This document shows, in pieces, positions 23,660 through 34,373 of a DNA stretch of 64,000 bases (positions within the stretch are counted from its first letter, which is position 1; every line of letters starts with the position of its first letter). A program made the position numbers and the translations under genes. Source of the stretch: Saururus chinensis (taxonomy: Eukaryota; Streptophyta; Magnoliopsida; Piperales; Saururaceae); NCBI GenBank assembly GCA_035235625.1, contig CP141141.1, positions 42,059,719 through 42,123,718 of the forward strand, in the 5' to 3' direction. The notes under the pieces were generated by a model that was not told the origin of the DNA, searched no databases, and worked only from the letters and a program-made list of their open reading frames with translations.

Positions 23660-24230
23660 TTTCTTTTGTGCTTGTAGCTCCGGGAAGGAACACAAAGGAG
23701 GAATTTTGGTATAGCACATATGTATCCTCAGCTGGTCAGACTCACAATATCAGGAAGTGGGACTTAATTTCTTAACCTTCACAGGATCGGCCAAATTTGA
23801 AACGCGTTCACTACTGGTCGTACAACCTGACCCAAACCACAAGCCCGGTCAATTAAAACTCTCTTACCCCGTCAGTTAATCCGGTCAAGTTCTTGTTCAA
23901 GGCCGGACTGGACTGCTGATCTGCGAATCCCGTCTACCATCCTGACCATTCTTTCAAATTTTGTTATATGAAGGATATCATTGCAGTATTAATAAAATTG
24001 CCTATTCGGTCCATTTCTTCTCTAGTAATTAACAAGCCACACTGTGTAAGCACAATCCATATTTTCTCAAAAAATTTCTTTCATATTTCTTCTGAAGTCT
24101 GAACCTTTGGGTTAGAACGTCGACCAAGAGGGCCAAAACCCAATTCAAATATCCCTGGCGACAACGTGTACGTTCCTCCAATAGTTCAAAAAGGCATGCC
24201 CCTGAAGATACTCAGTCAAAAAGAATGTAG
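23660..24230 (+). pseudogene. Unrecognised pseudogene P1 upstream of gene B1
   Basis: Homologous to 58430-59030 at block II. Coding-like traces are GSGT..LTFT-type and DHSFKFCYMKDI-type stretches, interrupted by stops and frame changes in both copies. Further remnants lie at 28880-29090, 29600-29716, 62330-62520 and 62995-63300, so P was once duplicated together with the B genes. The family was not recognised. Its 3' part overlaps the upstream region of B1 and may now serve as promoter sequence. Confidence 0.4.
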
Positions 24231-24250
24231 TTTAAACCACAAAACCAGTC

Positions 24251-24257
24251 TATTTAA
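24251..24257 (+). promoter_or_regulatory. TATA box of peptide gene B1
   Basis: TATTTAA 98 bp before the ATG, followed by ACTCGCACCCTCTCTTCC, a motif kept before gene B2 and, in part, before B5. Confidence 0.5.
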
Positions 24258-24354
24258 CTCGCACCCTCTCTTCCATTATCTCACAACTAGTTACCAAGGA
24301 GGGAAAACGTACGAATTAGACACATTGGTTCGAGCTAGTAAAATCGGAAAATCA

Positions 24355-24726
24355 ATGGCTTTTTCCAACAGCAATCTCATCTCCTTAACATGGTTCTTGC
24401 TCGTAATCTTGGTTTTGTGCCAAGAAGCCACTGAGGCCGCACGAGTTCTGGGGCATGAATATGAGAGTCTAGCCAAGGGCTCCATGCCACCTCCCCCACA
24501 GTGCTCAAATTCGAACAACAATGGAAATGGTGGCAGCTGCCCGGCTCCTCCTCATAATGAGAGGCACTCCGCTGCCAACTCTGTTCCTCGTCACAAGTTA
24601 GAGTCTCTTGTGGATGCTCCTGCTCCAGCTTGGTCCCAATGCACAAACCAAGGCAAACGGAAGAATGTTGGGGTATGCTCACTGCCAGCAAACGCGAAGG
24701 GCTCAGTAGTTCACCGCCACCGTTGA
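24355..24726 (+). CDS. Small secreted precursor B1 with two cysteine pairs (CTNIP/SCREW-like)
   Basis: 123 residues, single exon. The ATG at 24355 is preferred over the longer upstream frame because it starts the signal peptide (MAFSNSN, hydrophobic 8-22, cleavage likely after ATEA at about 28) and is conserved in B2. The secreted part starts ARVLG, then ESLAKGSMPPPPQC and the first pair Cys50/Cys62 (C-SNSNNNGNGGS-C). After a linker with PRHKLESLVDAPAPA comes a second pair Cys96/Cys108 (QC-TNQGKRKNVGV-C), and the C terminus is HRHR. It shares AAR-x-LG and PPxPQC with the A genes, so all form one family. Two pairs could mean two active peptides per precursor. Functional link to CTNIP/SCREW peptides is inference. 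Confidence 0.7.
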   Translation: MAFSNSNLISLTWFLLVILVLCQEATEAARVLGHEYESLAKGSMPPPPQCSNSNNNGNGGSCPAPPHNERHSAANSVPRHKLESLVDAPAPAWSQCTNQGKRKNVGVCSLPANAKGSVVHRHR

Positions 24727-25209
24727 TGCATGCGACCTCTGGAAAATAAATTTGTTGCCGTATCTTGGTCTCTTTCAACAATTCAATAACAATGGGAAGT
24801 GGTCGTTAATCATTCTTCCACTCTTCCAGGGAATAACCAAATGTCCCTAATTGTAATCTTGATTCATGCTTATGTAGCCGATAAATAAATTAAACTGTAC
24901 GTGCTGATTTACGTATAAAAAAGTGATTATAACTTGGAACCAGTACTTCAAAGTAGGAGCCGTAGTTAGTTATAATTCATTTTTCAACTACCTATGTTCT
25001 ATAAGTTACTTATATGGTGGGTCCTCATTGAGCATTAGGATTAACAGTAGGAAGTGGGACTGTTGGCCGGGCGAGGCTTTCAACTCATAGTACTAGACAC
25101 TGCCCAACTTAGACCAATGTTTCAATTGTTTTTACGTTTTTATTAAGATAAATAGTACTCCCTCCATCTTATATTTATAACTATTATTTTAAAAATTAGA
25201 ACTCTCTCC

Positions 25210-26108
25210 TAAGGGTGTCAACGGGTAGGGTATAGGTCGGGTAAGGCTTTACCCACATATATACCCGCTTCTAAAGCTTTTACCCATACCCTATTTATTA
25301 CCTATTTTCCCATTTATTATCTATGCCCTACCTATTACCCATTACCTATCGTGTAAATGAGTGGGTAATGGGTAAATAGCCAATCGATCAATAAACAAAA
25401 AATAATAACAAACAATATAAAATAAAGTGTCGTATGTAATTTATATTTTTTATAAGTCTATCAAATATAACATAAGTTCAATCCAATAAGGATATGTGTA
25501 ATATAGCATACATAAACCTCACATTTCATACAAAAAAACAAACATTCTAAGAATCTAAAACCTTATATAAACTTATATAAAAAAAGTTCAAAACTTAAAA
25601 GTAATTTTCATTACTCCAAAGTCCCTCACTCATTATACCAAAATGCTAGAAGATACAAGATTAATTCATTAAATATACAAACTTTACTCTTTTGATTGGC
25701 TATAACAAAGTAAAAATTAGGTACTTAATAAAACCAAAGAACATAACGTCAAAACCCAAGAAACGAAATTTCCATTGCTCACTCAACGCAAAATCCTTTC
25801 ACTCATCATTCACTCTCCCACTATTATTTATCGAGGATAAAACTTATATTTGTTCTTCAAAATACACATTTTATGCAACAAGCATAACGTGAGAAGACAC
25901 AAAAGATTGACCATATATATATAGAAAAAGTTTATATGAGCCCGAGCTCATATATTCTTACGTGAGCCCAAGCTCTATGGGCCGTCGGATTTACATCTGG
26001 CGGCCCATAATACTCATGGGTTACTCATGATCATTTAAACCCATGAGTATTATTGGCCGCCGGATGTAAATCCGACAGCCCATAGAGCCCGGGCTCATAT
26101 AAACGGGA

Positions 26109-26144
<36 letters not shown>

Positions 26145-26426
26145 CTTATTTAATGTATCACAATGAAAGTACAACTATTCCAATAAAAGTATAAATTGCT
26201 TCATATCCAAGACATTTTCCTTTAGCAATACATGCAACTGTGTCTTTATATATGATTCTAGTAATAGGTATAGATAAGGGGTTACCCATACTCTACCTGT
26301 AAAATAATTGGGCTGACAAAATTACCCACTTATTTTACCCTTTACTCGCTTATCAATTACCCGCCCACAAATTTTGGATCCAGCAAGTGGGTGAGGCGGG
26401 TAAATGGTTACCTGTTGACAACCTTA
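25210..26426. mobile_element. hAT element, non-autonomous, 1.2 kb
   Basis: Terminal inverted repeats TAAGGGTGTCAACGGGT and ACCTGTTGACAACCTTA, with a perfect 8-bp target duplication CTCTCTCC at 25202-25209 and 26427-26434. TIR type and 8-bp duplication identify the hAT superfamily. Subterminal GGGTA/TACCC repeats are frequent. No transposase frame. It sits inside a Stowaway-like stretch, is absent from block II, and has itself received hairpin MITE copy 2. Confidence 0.9.
25930..26104. mobile_element. Hairpin MITE, copy 2 (inside the hAT element)
   Basis: GTTTATATGAGCCCGAGCTC to GAGCCCGGGCTCATATAAAC, a 175-bp foldback closely related to 22866-23032. The right arm lacks about 28 bp present in copy 1. 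A (TA)n run of about 16 units follows at 26111-26142. Confidence 0.75.
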
Positions 26427-26434
26427 CTCTCTCC

Positions 26435-27000
26435 GTCTTGAATTAATATCTCTATTTGACAAAAAAGTTTGTTTCATATTAATAACTCTATTTTGTTAAA
26501 TTTAAGTGGTTGGGTACTTAAAAAAGAGTATCGTAAGCTTAATTTTCCTTCTCTTAGATGCGAGTTTTATTATTTAATAAAAACTATTCCCCGGGTCTTA
26601 TATTGATAGCTACATTTGGAAAAAGGATGGTTTTTATTGAATGGTAAAACCTACATCTAAGAAAAGGAAAAATAAGCTTATGTTACTTTTTTTAAAGTAG
26701 CCAACCATTTAAATTTAACAAAATAGCGCTATTATTATGGAACAAACTTTTTCCCCAATTGGAGTTATTAATTTAGGATGAAGGGAGTACTATTTTTTCA
26801 AATGTATCTATTAATATGGGACGGAGAGAGTAGTTTTTATTGAATGCCTAAACCTACATCTAAGAAAAGGGAAAATAAGCTTATGATTCTCTTTTTTAAG
26901 CACCAATAATTTACATTGAATAAAATAGAACTATTAATATAGAATAATTTTTTTGTCAAATAGAGCTATTAATTTAAGACGGAGTAATTTAAGACGGAGA
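26435..27000. mobile_element. Cluster of overlapping Stowaway-like MITEs
   Basis: Several copies of the motifs ATTAATATCTCTATTTGAC and GGACGGAGAGAGTA in opposite orientations, apparently nested. The same cluster in simpler form is at 59955-60322. Confidence 0.55.
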
Positions 27001-27071
27001 GAGTACATTAGATCCAACTAGTGCCCAAAGGCTAGATGGGCATAGTTTGAAGATGCAGTGTATAAGATTTT

Positions 27072-27624
27072 TGTGGGGAATAAAACTACAGGCCTCGCCA
27101 AATAGAGTATAAGTTTATTGTACTCTAGTTCTGGCCGAACAAAGTATATATTTACTGTTCTGGAGTTCTGGGCGAACATAATATAATTTTATTGTTCCCC
27201 TGTACTGCGGAAATGTGGATATAGAAATGTCAATACGAAAGCAAAGTATACAAGAGAATTTTAACGTGGTTCGACTTTGCTGCCTACATCCACAGGATCA
27301 CACAATTCCACTAGATAGAGAATCAGAGTAGAAGAGAATTACAAGATTTCTCAGCAACGCTCCTCACGCAATAAACAAGAAGAAAATTCCAACTTCCACC
27401 TCCTAGAAATTCATGTTTTCCTTCACTCTGTATTACTCTGCGTTGGCCTCTCCGGTTCCGGGTCGTGGCAACTCTGAAATCTCTGATTCGGAATTCTCCA
27501 CTTCTACGAAATTCATCATCAACGTCAGCCTCCTTTAACGAGTCTATTTATAATTTAGGTCTTCTAAAGAAAAAGATAAGACTGCCCTTCACTTAAGTTC
27601 CGTAGTTATGTTTCACCGTTAACA
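27072..27624. mobile_element. Solo LTR, 553 bp
   Basis: Begins TGTGGGG, ends GTTAACA, and is flanked by a perfect 5-bp duplication ATTTT (27067-27071 and 27625-27629). Contains AATTTTAACGTGGTTCGAC, a phrase typical of LTRs of plant Ty1/copia elements. The uninterrupted site is present in block II near 60415. Fossil: no internal region remains. Confidence 0.85.
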
Positions 27625-28205
27625 ATTTTAGCTCGTGTCAAACGCATCTACCTACACTTGCAGATGTACCTGGTAATAGCAGCCTGGGCAATACGGCTGC
27701 CAGTTGCAGTGCAACAAGCACATCGGTGACAGAGCCAACGATTACTACTGGGAGAATCACATCCTTGCCTGGCCTCTTACACATGATTGCTTAGTATTTT
27801 GTAGGTTGGTATGTTTTGGATCTTTACGTTACGGAACATGGCAAGCCGTGAATGGACTATAGGAAGGCCAAGTTGGGAAGTGCCCAGGAACAATTGAAAG
27901 CCTTACCGGACCAACAGTCCCAATCATGATGCTCTTTGCGAGCCCGTCGTTCAAGTGACTTATAGAACATGGATAGTAGGAACATGAATATAACTAACTA
28001 CTCCGAAGTACCGGATCAAGTTATGATCACTTTCTTGCACGTAAATCAGCACTATAGGCATGAATTTTGATTATTTCCTTTGAAGAGTGGAAGAATATAA
28101 CGATTATCGAACACTCCCCTTTGTATTTGAATTGTTAGAAGAGAGCAAGATATGATCTTACTCTTGGCAACAAATGTACTTTCCAGGGTACGTGGTAGCC
28201 ATGTA

Positions 28206-28576
28206 TCAGCTGTGGCGGTGGACCACAAAGTTCTTCGCGTTTGCCGGCGTCGAGCATAGCCCAACATTCTTGCGATTGTCTTCATTTGTGAACTGGGAAC
28301 GAGCTGGTGCAGGAGCACCCACAAGTGACTAATTTTTTTACAGGAGAGAGAGTTGGCAGAGGAATGGATCTGTTATGAAGAGGCGCGCAGCTGCCACCGT
28401 TTCCGTCGTTTGTTCGCATTTGAGCACTGTGGGGGAGTTGTTGGCATGGAGTCCTTGGCTAGGCTCCCAGATTAATGCCCCAGAACCTGTGCAGCCTCGG
28501 TGGCTTCTTTGCACAAAACCAAGATTATGAGCAAGAACTCCGTCAAGGAGATGAAGTTGTTTTTGGAGAAATTAAT
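28206..28576 (-). pseudogene. Broken B-type peptide gene (B4)
   Basis: Clear minus-strand homologue of B1: NFSKNNFISLTEFLLIILVL, CKEATEAAQVLGH, LAKDSMPTTPPQC. The start codon has become ATT (28576-28574), a stop follows GH, and a frame change lies in the first Cys loop. In the second motif QCTNQ has become QFTNE, losing its first cysteine. The C-terminal stretch NRKNVGLCSTPANAK to HRHS is still open. Orientation is opposite to B1, as for B3 in block II. Confidence 0.85.
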
Positions 28577-28879
28577 TGTTTTTTCTGATTTTACATGCTG
28601 CTACTAATATGTCTAATTCGTACGTTCTCCTTCCTTGGTAGCTTAGTTGTGAGTGATGTAAGAGATAAAAATAATCTAGCTATTCCCTATTAACTGGCAC
28701 ATCAGATCAACCTAAGATATAATATGTCTAATTTGTATGTTCTCCTTCCTTGGTCTCAACCTGGGCTCATCTTAACTTTCTCTTAATAAATAGGTTCTTT
28801 TTACTCTGAGCATCATGCCTGCTGCAACTATTGATGGAAACGGTCCGAACGGAGTACACGTTAATACTCAGAAAAATAA

Positions 28880-29090
28880 TCGGATATAGGTGATACCTTT
28901 GAAGACCTTTATCATTCATATAATCTTACTATAAGAAGATTTGTAAGATAAGAATCAAGAGGGTAAAAGGGGTTCGCAGAACAGTTAAGTCCTGAACATG
29001 CACTTGACCGGATTAAGTGACGGGTTGAGACTTGAGAGAGTTGTCCAGGCTTCTTGGTCAGGTTCTACATCCAGTAGTCATTAGCTAATA
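28880..29090 (-). pseudogene. Remnant of pseudogene P upstream of B4
   Basis: The reverse complement matches the AACCTGACC...AAGCCYGG...CCGTCA..TAATCCGGTCAAG part of P1/P2. It keeps the P-then-B order of the functional units and so marks B4 as part of an old inverted duplicate. Confidence 0.5.
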
Positions 29091-29384
29091 CTTCCATATT
29101 TTCAGGAGCTTATTTATAGTACTTGTCTAGCCTAATTAGGTTTTCTTATCAAAACTTGGTGACTTATAATGGGAGGCTACCACATCATCCAAAGAGTGGT
29201 GTGAGAGACTTATTTCCTTATTAACTTAGTAGTGACTAATAATGGGAGGTTGCTACATCATGGAAAGAATGGTGTGAGAGAAACTTGGAAACCCAAGTTT
29301 CCCATATTCCCCCTCCACATGTCCCTTGGTCATGCATGCATTGTGGTATTGGCTAATGAGAAATATTTTCTATGCTTCTCAATG

Positions 29385-29599
29385 ATAATGCATCCAACAT
29401 AAAGAGCACAGGGGAGCTTGTCATCCATGAGATTGATGACTTATACACCAGCACATGTTAGCATTAGTACTAATGACCCTAATATGCGCTAACGTGTGTG
29501 TCGTCCATTCCAATTATCAAGAGCTCCAATATGTTCCTTATGTTAGGTATATTGTCAGTGCGGAGCATTAAAATTGTTTCATGACTATTAATGACTAAT
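29385..29599. mobile_element. Dispersed MITE-like repeat with palindromic core, copy 3
   Basis: Core CACATGTTAGCATTAGTACT and the partly complementary ATATGCGCTAACGTGTGTG, with flank ATGTTCCTTATGTTAGG. Orthologous to the copy at 62790-62990 in block II. Confidence 0.5.
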
Positions 29600-29716
29600 G
29601 GCTACTTGAGGTAAAACCTGACCTAAACAACAAGCCCAGAGAAGTCTCCTAGCCCCGTTAGTTAATTAGTTCATATTCAAGGTCGGGACTCAGACTATTA
29701 TTCTATGACCTTCTAC
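29600..29716 (+). pseudogene. P fragment cut off by a CACTA-like element
   Basis: Matches 62995-63122 (ACCTGACC, AACAACAAGCCC, CCCCGTTAGTTAA, TTCATATTCAAGG) and stops abruptly at the CACTA-like terminus. Confidence 0.5.
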
Positions 29717-30577
29717 TACTACAATAAAAGTGGGTTTTAGCGACACATTTATTAGCGACGCTTATAAATGCATGACAATTGTAGTGATGCTTATATAACC
29801 GTTGCTGTTAATTAAACTTTTAGAGATGCATTTATTCAAACGTCACTATTATGAGTGAAATTTGTGATGCTTAATAATAAATCGTCACTAATACAATTTG
29901 TGCCCCTGCCAACATACATATTTGCTATATTTTTTATTAAACATCGCAAATAATTTTCTTATTTGTGACGCTTATAACCAAGTGTCACAAAATATATATC
30001 ATATTTTAACGTAAATAAAAAAATAGAACAAAAATAAAAGTATTTGTGACACATATAAAAGTCCATCGCTACCTTTGCATTACCGACACAAACTTTGTAT
30101 GTTGCAAATAATACATAAATTGGCAACACCTATTAATACTTCACCACTACTTAATTATATTTGTGACGCTTATAGGTGTGCATCGCAATTATAGTGAGTA
30201 TTTAAACCAATTAAGAAAAAGAATTTAGAAGTATTTGTGATGCATAGTATTATGCGTCGCAAATGCTTATGGGCTTTTGCGACACATATAAATCTAAACT
30301 ATTATTATATGTTAAGTTATTTAATCCAGATATCCCTACCCTAGCACCATGATTAATTAGTCAAAATTGTCAATACTTCTTTCATTCTCTCCAACTGCTT
30401 CCACCTTCATCCAATCGCCCAAGAAGTTATATCTACAGACAATAGTCATATCTTCATCCGTAGACAAAATATCAATGGACAACTTTTTAGTTGCCACAAA
30501 CGTGAATAAGCCTTATCTACCAACTATTTAGCCGATAAACAATCATCTTTCCTGCCCACATACACCGTACAAGCCTC
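29717..30577. mobile_element. CACTA-like relic (element 3), right end not found
   Basis: Begins TACTACAATAAAAGTGGG (expected CACTACAA...), then many decayed copies of TTAGCGACGCTT/AGCGTCGC-type subterminal repeats to about 30300. It lacks a recognisable matching end before block D3 begins, so it is truncated or eroded. It leads directly into an AGC kinase gene fragment. Confidence 0.6.
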
Positions 30578-30730
30578 GGTGAGGGCCATGGCAGTGCAGT
30601 GGACGGGTGGTCGTTTGGCATATTCTTGTATGAATTGCTGTATGGAACGACCCCTTTTAAAGGTGCAGGAAATCGTGCAACATTGTACAATGTGGTTGGC
30701 CAGCCATTGAGGTTTCCAGAGACCCCATCT
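30578..30730 (+). pseudogene. Fragment of an AGCVIII protein kinase gene (D6PK/PINOID type)
   Basis: An open 51-codon stretch reads [20 protein letters not shown], then [20 protein letters not shown] and [11 protein letters not shown]. This is the conserved C-lobe just after the activation segment of plant AGCVIII kinases (normally GHGSAVDWWTFGIF). The first Trp of the usual WW is Gly here. Nothing else of the gene is present: CACTA-type sequence lies to its left and block D3 to its right. Probably captured by element 3 (inference). Confidence 0.75.
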
Positions 30731-32055
30731 GTGAGATGTCCTTGAATGTTTGTTTAGTACGTACTCAAAGGTGGGAGCCATCATATTTTTGCGGGTTCGA
30801 CATGAACTAATGGCTCCCACTCCTAAGCGCGTACCAAACATGTAATATGTGGGCACTGGGTTTATCATTCTAAGATATCTGAATTGCCTTACCTGGCAGC
30901 TGTATCTTGCATGTTTGTATCCATAGGGGCGAACCGAGAGGAATTCAGTTTTGGGTGCTTGCCTCCTAGAACTGAGACAAAGAAAAACTGAGAGAAACGG
31001 ATGTCAATCCACGAGCTACTTTCTCCGTGAGATGAGAAGAACCAGAGTAAGAGTTATCTTCTAAGGATTAGCTAGCAGATAGAAAGTCATCCTTTAGACA
31101 CAGAATTGAATGCCTCAACTTAGCATGAGCTGGGAATTTATTCAACTGGTCCACCTGAAAAGGATACAAGTATCAAATGAAGGACGTTATCCTTGTAACT
31201 CTGTCCAAACAAATTGTGGTTCTTATGGAAATCGACCAATATATACATGTGAACAAACCAACCTCATAGATGAGGGTTGCACCTCAAATTCCATTCGTTA
31301 TGAAAACAATTTATCCTTATGATACAAGCCTTGATTGCACATCAAAGGTTGATGGCATTCAAATTTCAAGACGACCTAAGAATTTTCTGAGAGCGTGAAT
31401 TTCAAGCAATTACCTACTAATTATGAGGGCCCCATAATGAAAGGGGGTGGACCAAGTGGATACTTAGGAGATCATATGGTAGTAGTCTTATGATTTTGGG
31501 GCCTATCTTGGTAAGGGAGACCTGCTCATAGCAATTATAATTGCAATGACTAAAAAGTTTCATAAGTCTCATAATAAATAAATAATCGCAAGTCCGTATG
31601 GGGTTCACACCTCAAAATGGGCTCAAATTCAGTGTGTCGCCATCTTGTGGGGCCTTTTTACAAATGACTAATTATGTTTCGATAATCAACTGAATGGTAA
31701 ACATTGCTCACTAATACCACAAGACCCTTGCCTTTTTTGTGGTTCAGATGTAGTGAGAAGAGGGTTTCATGCCTGGCCCATCCCCACCCCGACTATCCAC
31801 GGCATAATGCATACGGTCTTCATCTCCACAATTCACTTCCAGCTGCACATGTTTTCTCATGACGTGCATGACAAAAATTGCCGAGCTACCACACTAGTTA
31901 ATTTGAGTCGTTCAGGCGCATTTGGTTAATCAAGACAAGACCGACGACATTCAAAATACAAGACCATCGAGGAAGACCTGAAGGTCCTGAACAACGAATT
32001 TTCGAGTGCTTACCAGTTCGAAGGGGACATAGCCGGTCACAGTCAAAGCACAATC

Positions 32056-32149
32056 CCAACCGCGTAGGGGCTGCATGAGTCATGACAAACCACCCCCATC
32101 CAAAGGAAACCCCCACGGCCCCTCCCATACAAAACAGGAGTATATTTAA
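32056..32149 (+). promoter_or_regulatory. Promoter of peptide gene A3
   Basis: CCGCGTAGGGGCTGCATGAG near 32060-32080, followed by TCATGAC, then TATATTTAA at 32141-32149, 144 bp before the ATG. Same arrangement as in A1 and A2. Confidence 0.5.
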
Positions 32150-32292
32150 GGAACAACGCCTACTCTTTTCCCTCCTCACATCACAAAGTGAACCAATCGC
32201 TAGTTTCTTGATCGCATAGTCACAGTAAAGTCTATATATCATCTTGTTTCAGCTTCTTGTCAACTGCTCTAGCTATCTTGAGAAGATAAAAA

Positions 32293-32610
32293 ATGGCCCT
32301 CCGCGGCAGTAACAATATGGTTCTAGTTATGTTTCTCTTGTTCCTTGTGATCCTGGCACCGGCACCAGCGGCTGTTTTGGCAGCGAGGTCACTCGGCTGC
32401 CAGTTTCAGTCACTACAGAGAGGGCCAACGCCACCTCGCCCACAATGCTACAACACCCCCAACGGGGATCGCGGGAGGTGCCCTCTTGTCGCATCCCAGA
32501 ACTTCGCGAGTCACCAGCGCCTTCCCGCCGCGTCGCCGCCGACTGCACTCCGCGTTCCCTTCATCGCCACAGGCAATAACGTGCTGAGCCTTCAAGACCA
32601 GGCCTCTTGA
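32293..32610 (+). CDS. Small secreted cysteine-pair peptide precursor A3 (CTNIP/SCREW-like)
   Basis: 105 residues, single exon, ATG at 32293 (AAAAAATGG context). Signal peptide about 1-30, then LGC (Cys36), QSLQRGPTPPRPQC and the Cys52/Cys63 loop CYNTPNGDRGRC identical to A2, and C terminus SLQDQAS. Differences from A2 are confined to the signal peptide and tail, so the putative active core is held constant between the two. Confidence 0.7.
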   Translation: MALRGSNNMVLVMFLLFLVILAPAPAAVLAARSLGCQFQSLQRGPTPPRPQCYNTPNGDRGRCPLVASQNFASHQRLPAASPPTALRVPFIATGNNVLSLQDQAS

Positions 32611-32830
32611 GCTTCTTCAAGGCTTTTGGTGATATTTATGCATGGAATAATCAGAAAGTAAGAAAGTGGAGGGTGAATTCCATACGGTTGATGTGAAAGC
32701 AAAATCCATTATCAGATTATACCACAATTGCACCGTCGATAATATTATAAATAATAGCGAATGGTTCAGATTTATGCTGTTTGACACCTTTTCTAATGAT
32801 TATTTGTACGCAGAAAGAAAAAGCAATATC

Positions 32831-33681
32831 TTAAAAACAATTTCATTTTAACACAAAATGCGTGTTAACAGTGCCTCGGGCTTCTAGGTCTCCACTCGTA
32901 ATGGATCAAAACGTTTCCATTCGTGTCTGATTGATTCAGCGAAGAAATATACAGATAAAACCAAGCACTTTTCACAAGTTCAGCCGTGAACTTCGCTGAA
33001 CTTAAAAAGTAAAAAGACTAGCCGCAAGTAAAGCTTCATCGGTAATAAAGTCCTAAAAGGCTTTTTTTCCTCTTGGAGGATATCCATAAAGGGGAGCCGT
33101 CTATTGTCACGATGGATGGCATACACGCTAGCAAATTTTAGTGCAAATGAACTAACACATCACATATGCTAATATGAGCTAGTGTATGTGTCATCAATTT
33201 TTTGATATCCTCAAGGAGAACCATAAAGTTTTATGTTCTTATACTCTTTAAAGACCAGAAGAATAAGAGAAGAAAAAATTAACAAGTGTGTCGTTGGATG
33301 AATTGCAAAAATAAGAAGCCAAGCTGACAACGCAAAGAAGGTTATTTTTCTATAAGAAACAAAGGGCCCTAGGCAGGACCGAATGCAAATATGCTCAAGG
33401 AAGTTTCCTCCTATAGCATCCCTTGGCCACCAATCTATTGCGGGCACATCACCAAGCATCCCTCCCACTAACGGAAACCCAAACCTCCGCACTGACATAA
33501 ATCATACATAGCTGTCATGCCTCCATTGCTTCCTCCTCTCATTCATTTCAAAAAGAAAATTGCTTATCTAATGTGAGGTTTTTAGAAACTAATGATTAGT
33601 GAGGACCACTTTTTGGACCCCACTAATCAATGGTTTTTGAATGATAAAGTAGCCTCATCATGCATGAAACCTCACGTCTTT
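32831..33681. other. Spacer with dispersed repeats
   Basis: Contains MITE-like copy 4 at about 33090-33240 (ACTAACACATCACATATGC and GAGCTAGTGTATGTGTCATC). On the minus strand, about 33500-33400, a phrase (GGTTTGGGTTTCC, GATGCTTGGTGATGTG, GGAGGAAACTTCC) also appears at 55385-55475 on the plus strand, so it is a dispersed repeat of unknown type. No gene seen. Confidence 0.45.
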
Positions 33682-34373
33682 TGAGCCTATCCTCTAAGTG
33701 GAGCTCATTATTGGGCTTCCTTCCTCATGTGGTAGCCCATCACTTAACCCTTTTTAAGTTTAAGTGGATAGAATAAGTTGAGGGGGTTTTGGTAATAAGC
33801 CCAATCATCTTAAAAGATTAGGGTTTATTTTTTTGAGAAAGAAGGGTTTGAGCCAAGGACTTGGGGAGAGATTTTGGAAAGCAAAAAAGTGTGTTTCTCG
33901 AGAGAAGAAGAAGAAGAAGGAAAGGAAGAAAATTTTCAAGCTCAAGTTGTTCCTCTTGGTATAAAAAAGAAAAATCAAGGTAATTTATATTGGTAACCCT
34001 TTCTCATCTCTTTTTATTTTACCACTTTTGGATTAGATATCTTCATTTTATGTAAAGAGGGTATTGACCCTTAATTGTGTAATCTCTACAAACTAAAGTA
34101 TATTCTTATTGTTGATAGTGAAATTGGTCTACATAGACCCACTGAATGTAGTCATTTCTTTGGCAATGAATCATGTAAAATATTATGTCTTACATGCATG
34201 TGTTTGTTGAATTACCTTATTGGTAAACTTGCTTTGTGGGTGTGTAAACTTATATATCATACACTTGGAAAGTGTAGAGGATACACTTAGATTACTTTGT
34301 GCTTGTAAAGTTATTCTTTTATTGTGTTTCTTGGCTAGCACAAAAGAGGAAAAATGATGTGGTTTTTCTAACA
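33682..34373 (+). repeat. 5' LTR of the copia fossil
   Basis: 692 bp from TGAGCCTATCC to TAACA. The start matches the partial 3' LTR (CCTATCCTC...GCCCATTGTTGGGCTTCC...CCTCATGTGG...CATTACTTAACCC). Confidence 0.7.

Larger units (their letters stand above)
22795..29716 (+). repeat. Segmental duplication block I (B-peptide unit)
   Basis: About 6.9 kb paralogous to block II at 55745-63125. The shared order is left flank, unknown pseudogene P1, gene B1 (plus), 3' flank, Stowaway cluster, spacer, broken B copy (minus), broken P copy (minus), dispersed MITE, P fragment (plus). Private insertions are the hairpin MITE at 22866, the hAT element at 25210 and the solo LTR at 27072. The right edge is the CACTA-like element starting about 29717. 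Confidence 0.8.
30735..32830 (+). repeat. Segmental duplication block D3 (A-peptide unit, copy 3)
   Basis: About 2.1 kb near-identical to the inverse of block D2 (18080-20440), including about 500 bp upstream of the peptide gene. D3 and D2 are closer to each other than to D1. Confidence 0.75.

Noticed and set aside
33211-33498. 95-codon minus-strand frame
   Set aside because: Part of a dispersed repeat also present near 55385-55475 in another frame context; no domain recognised.
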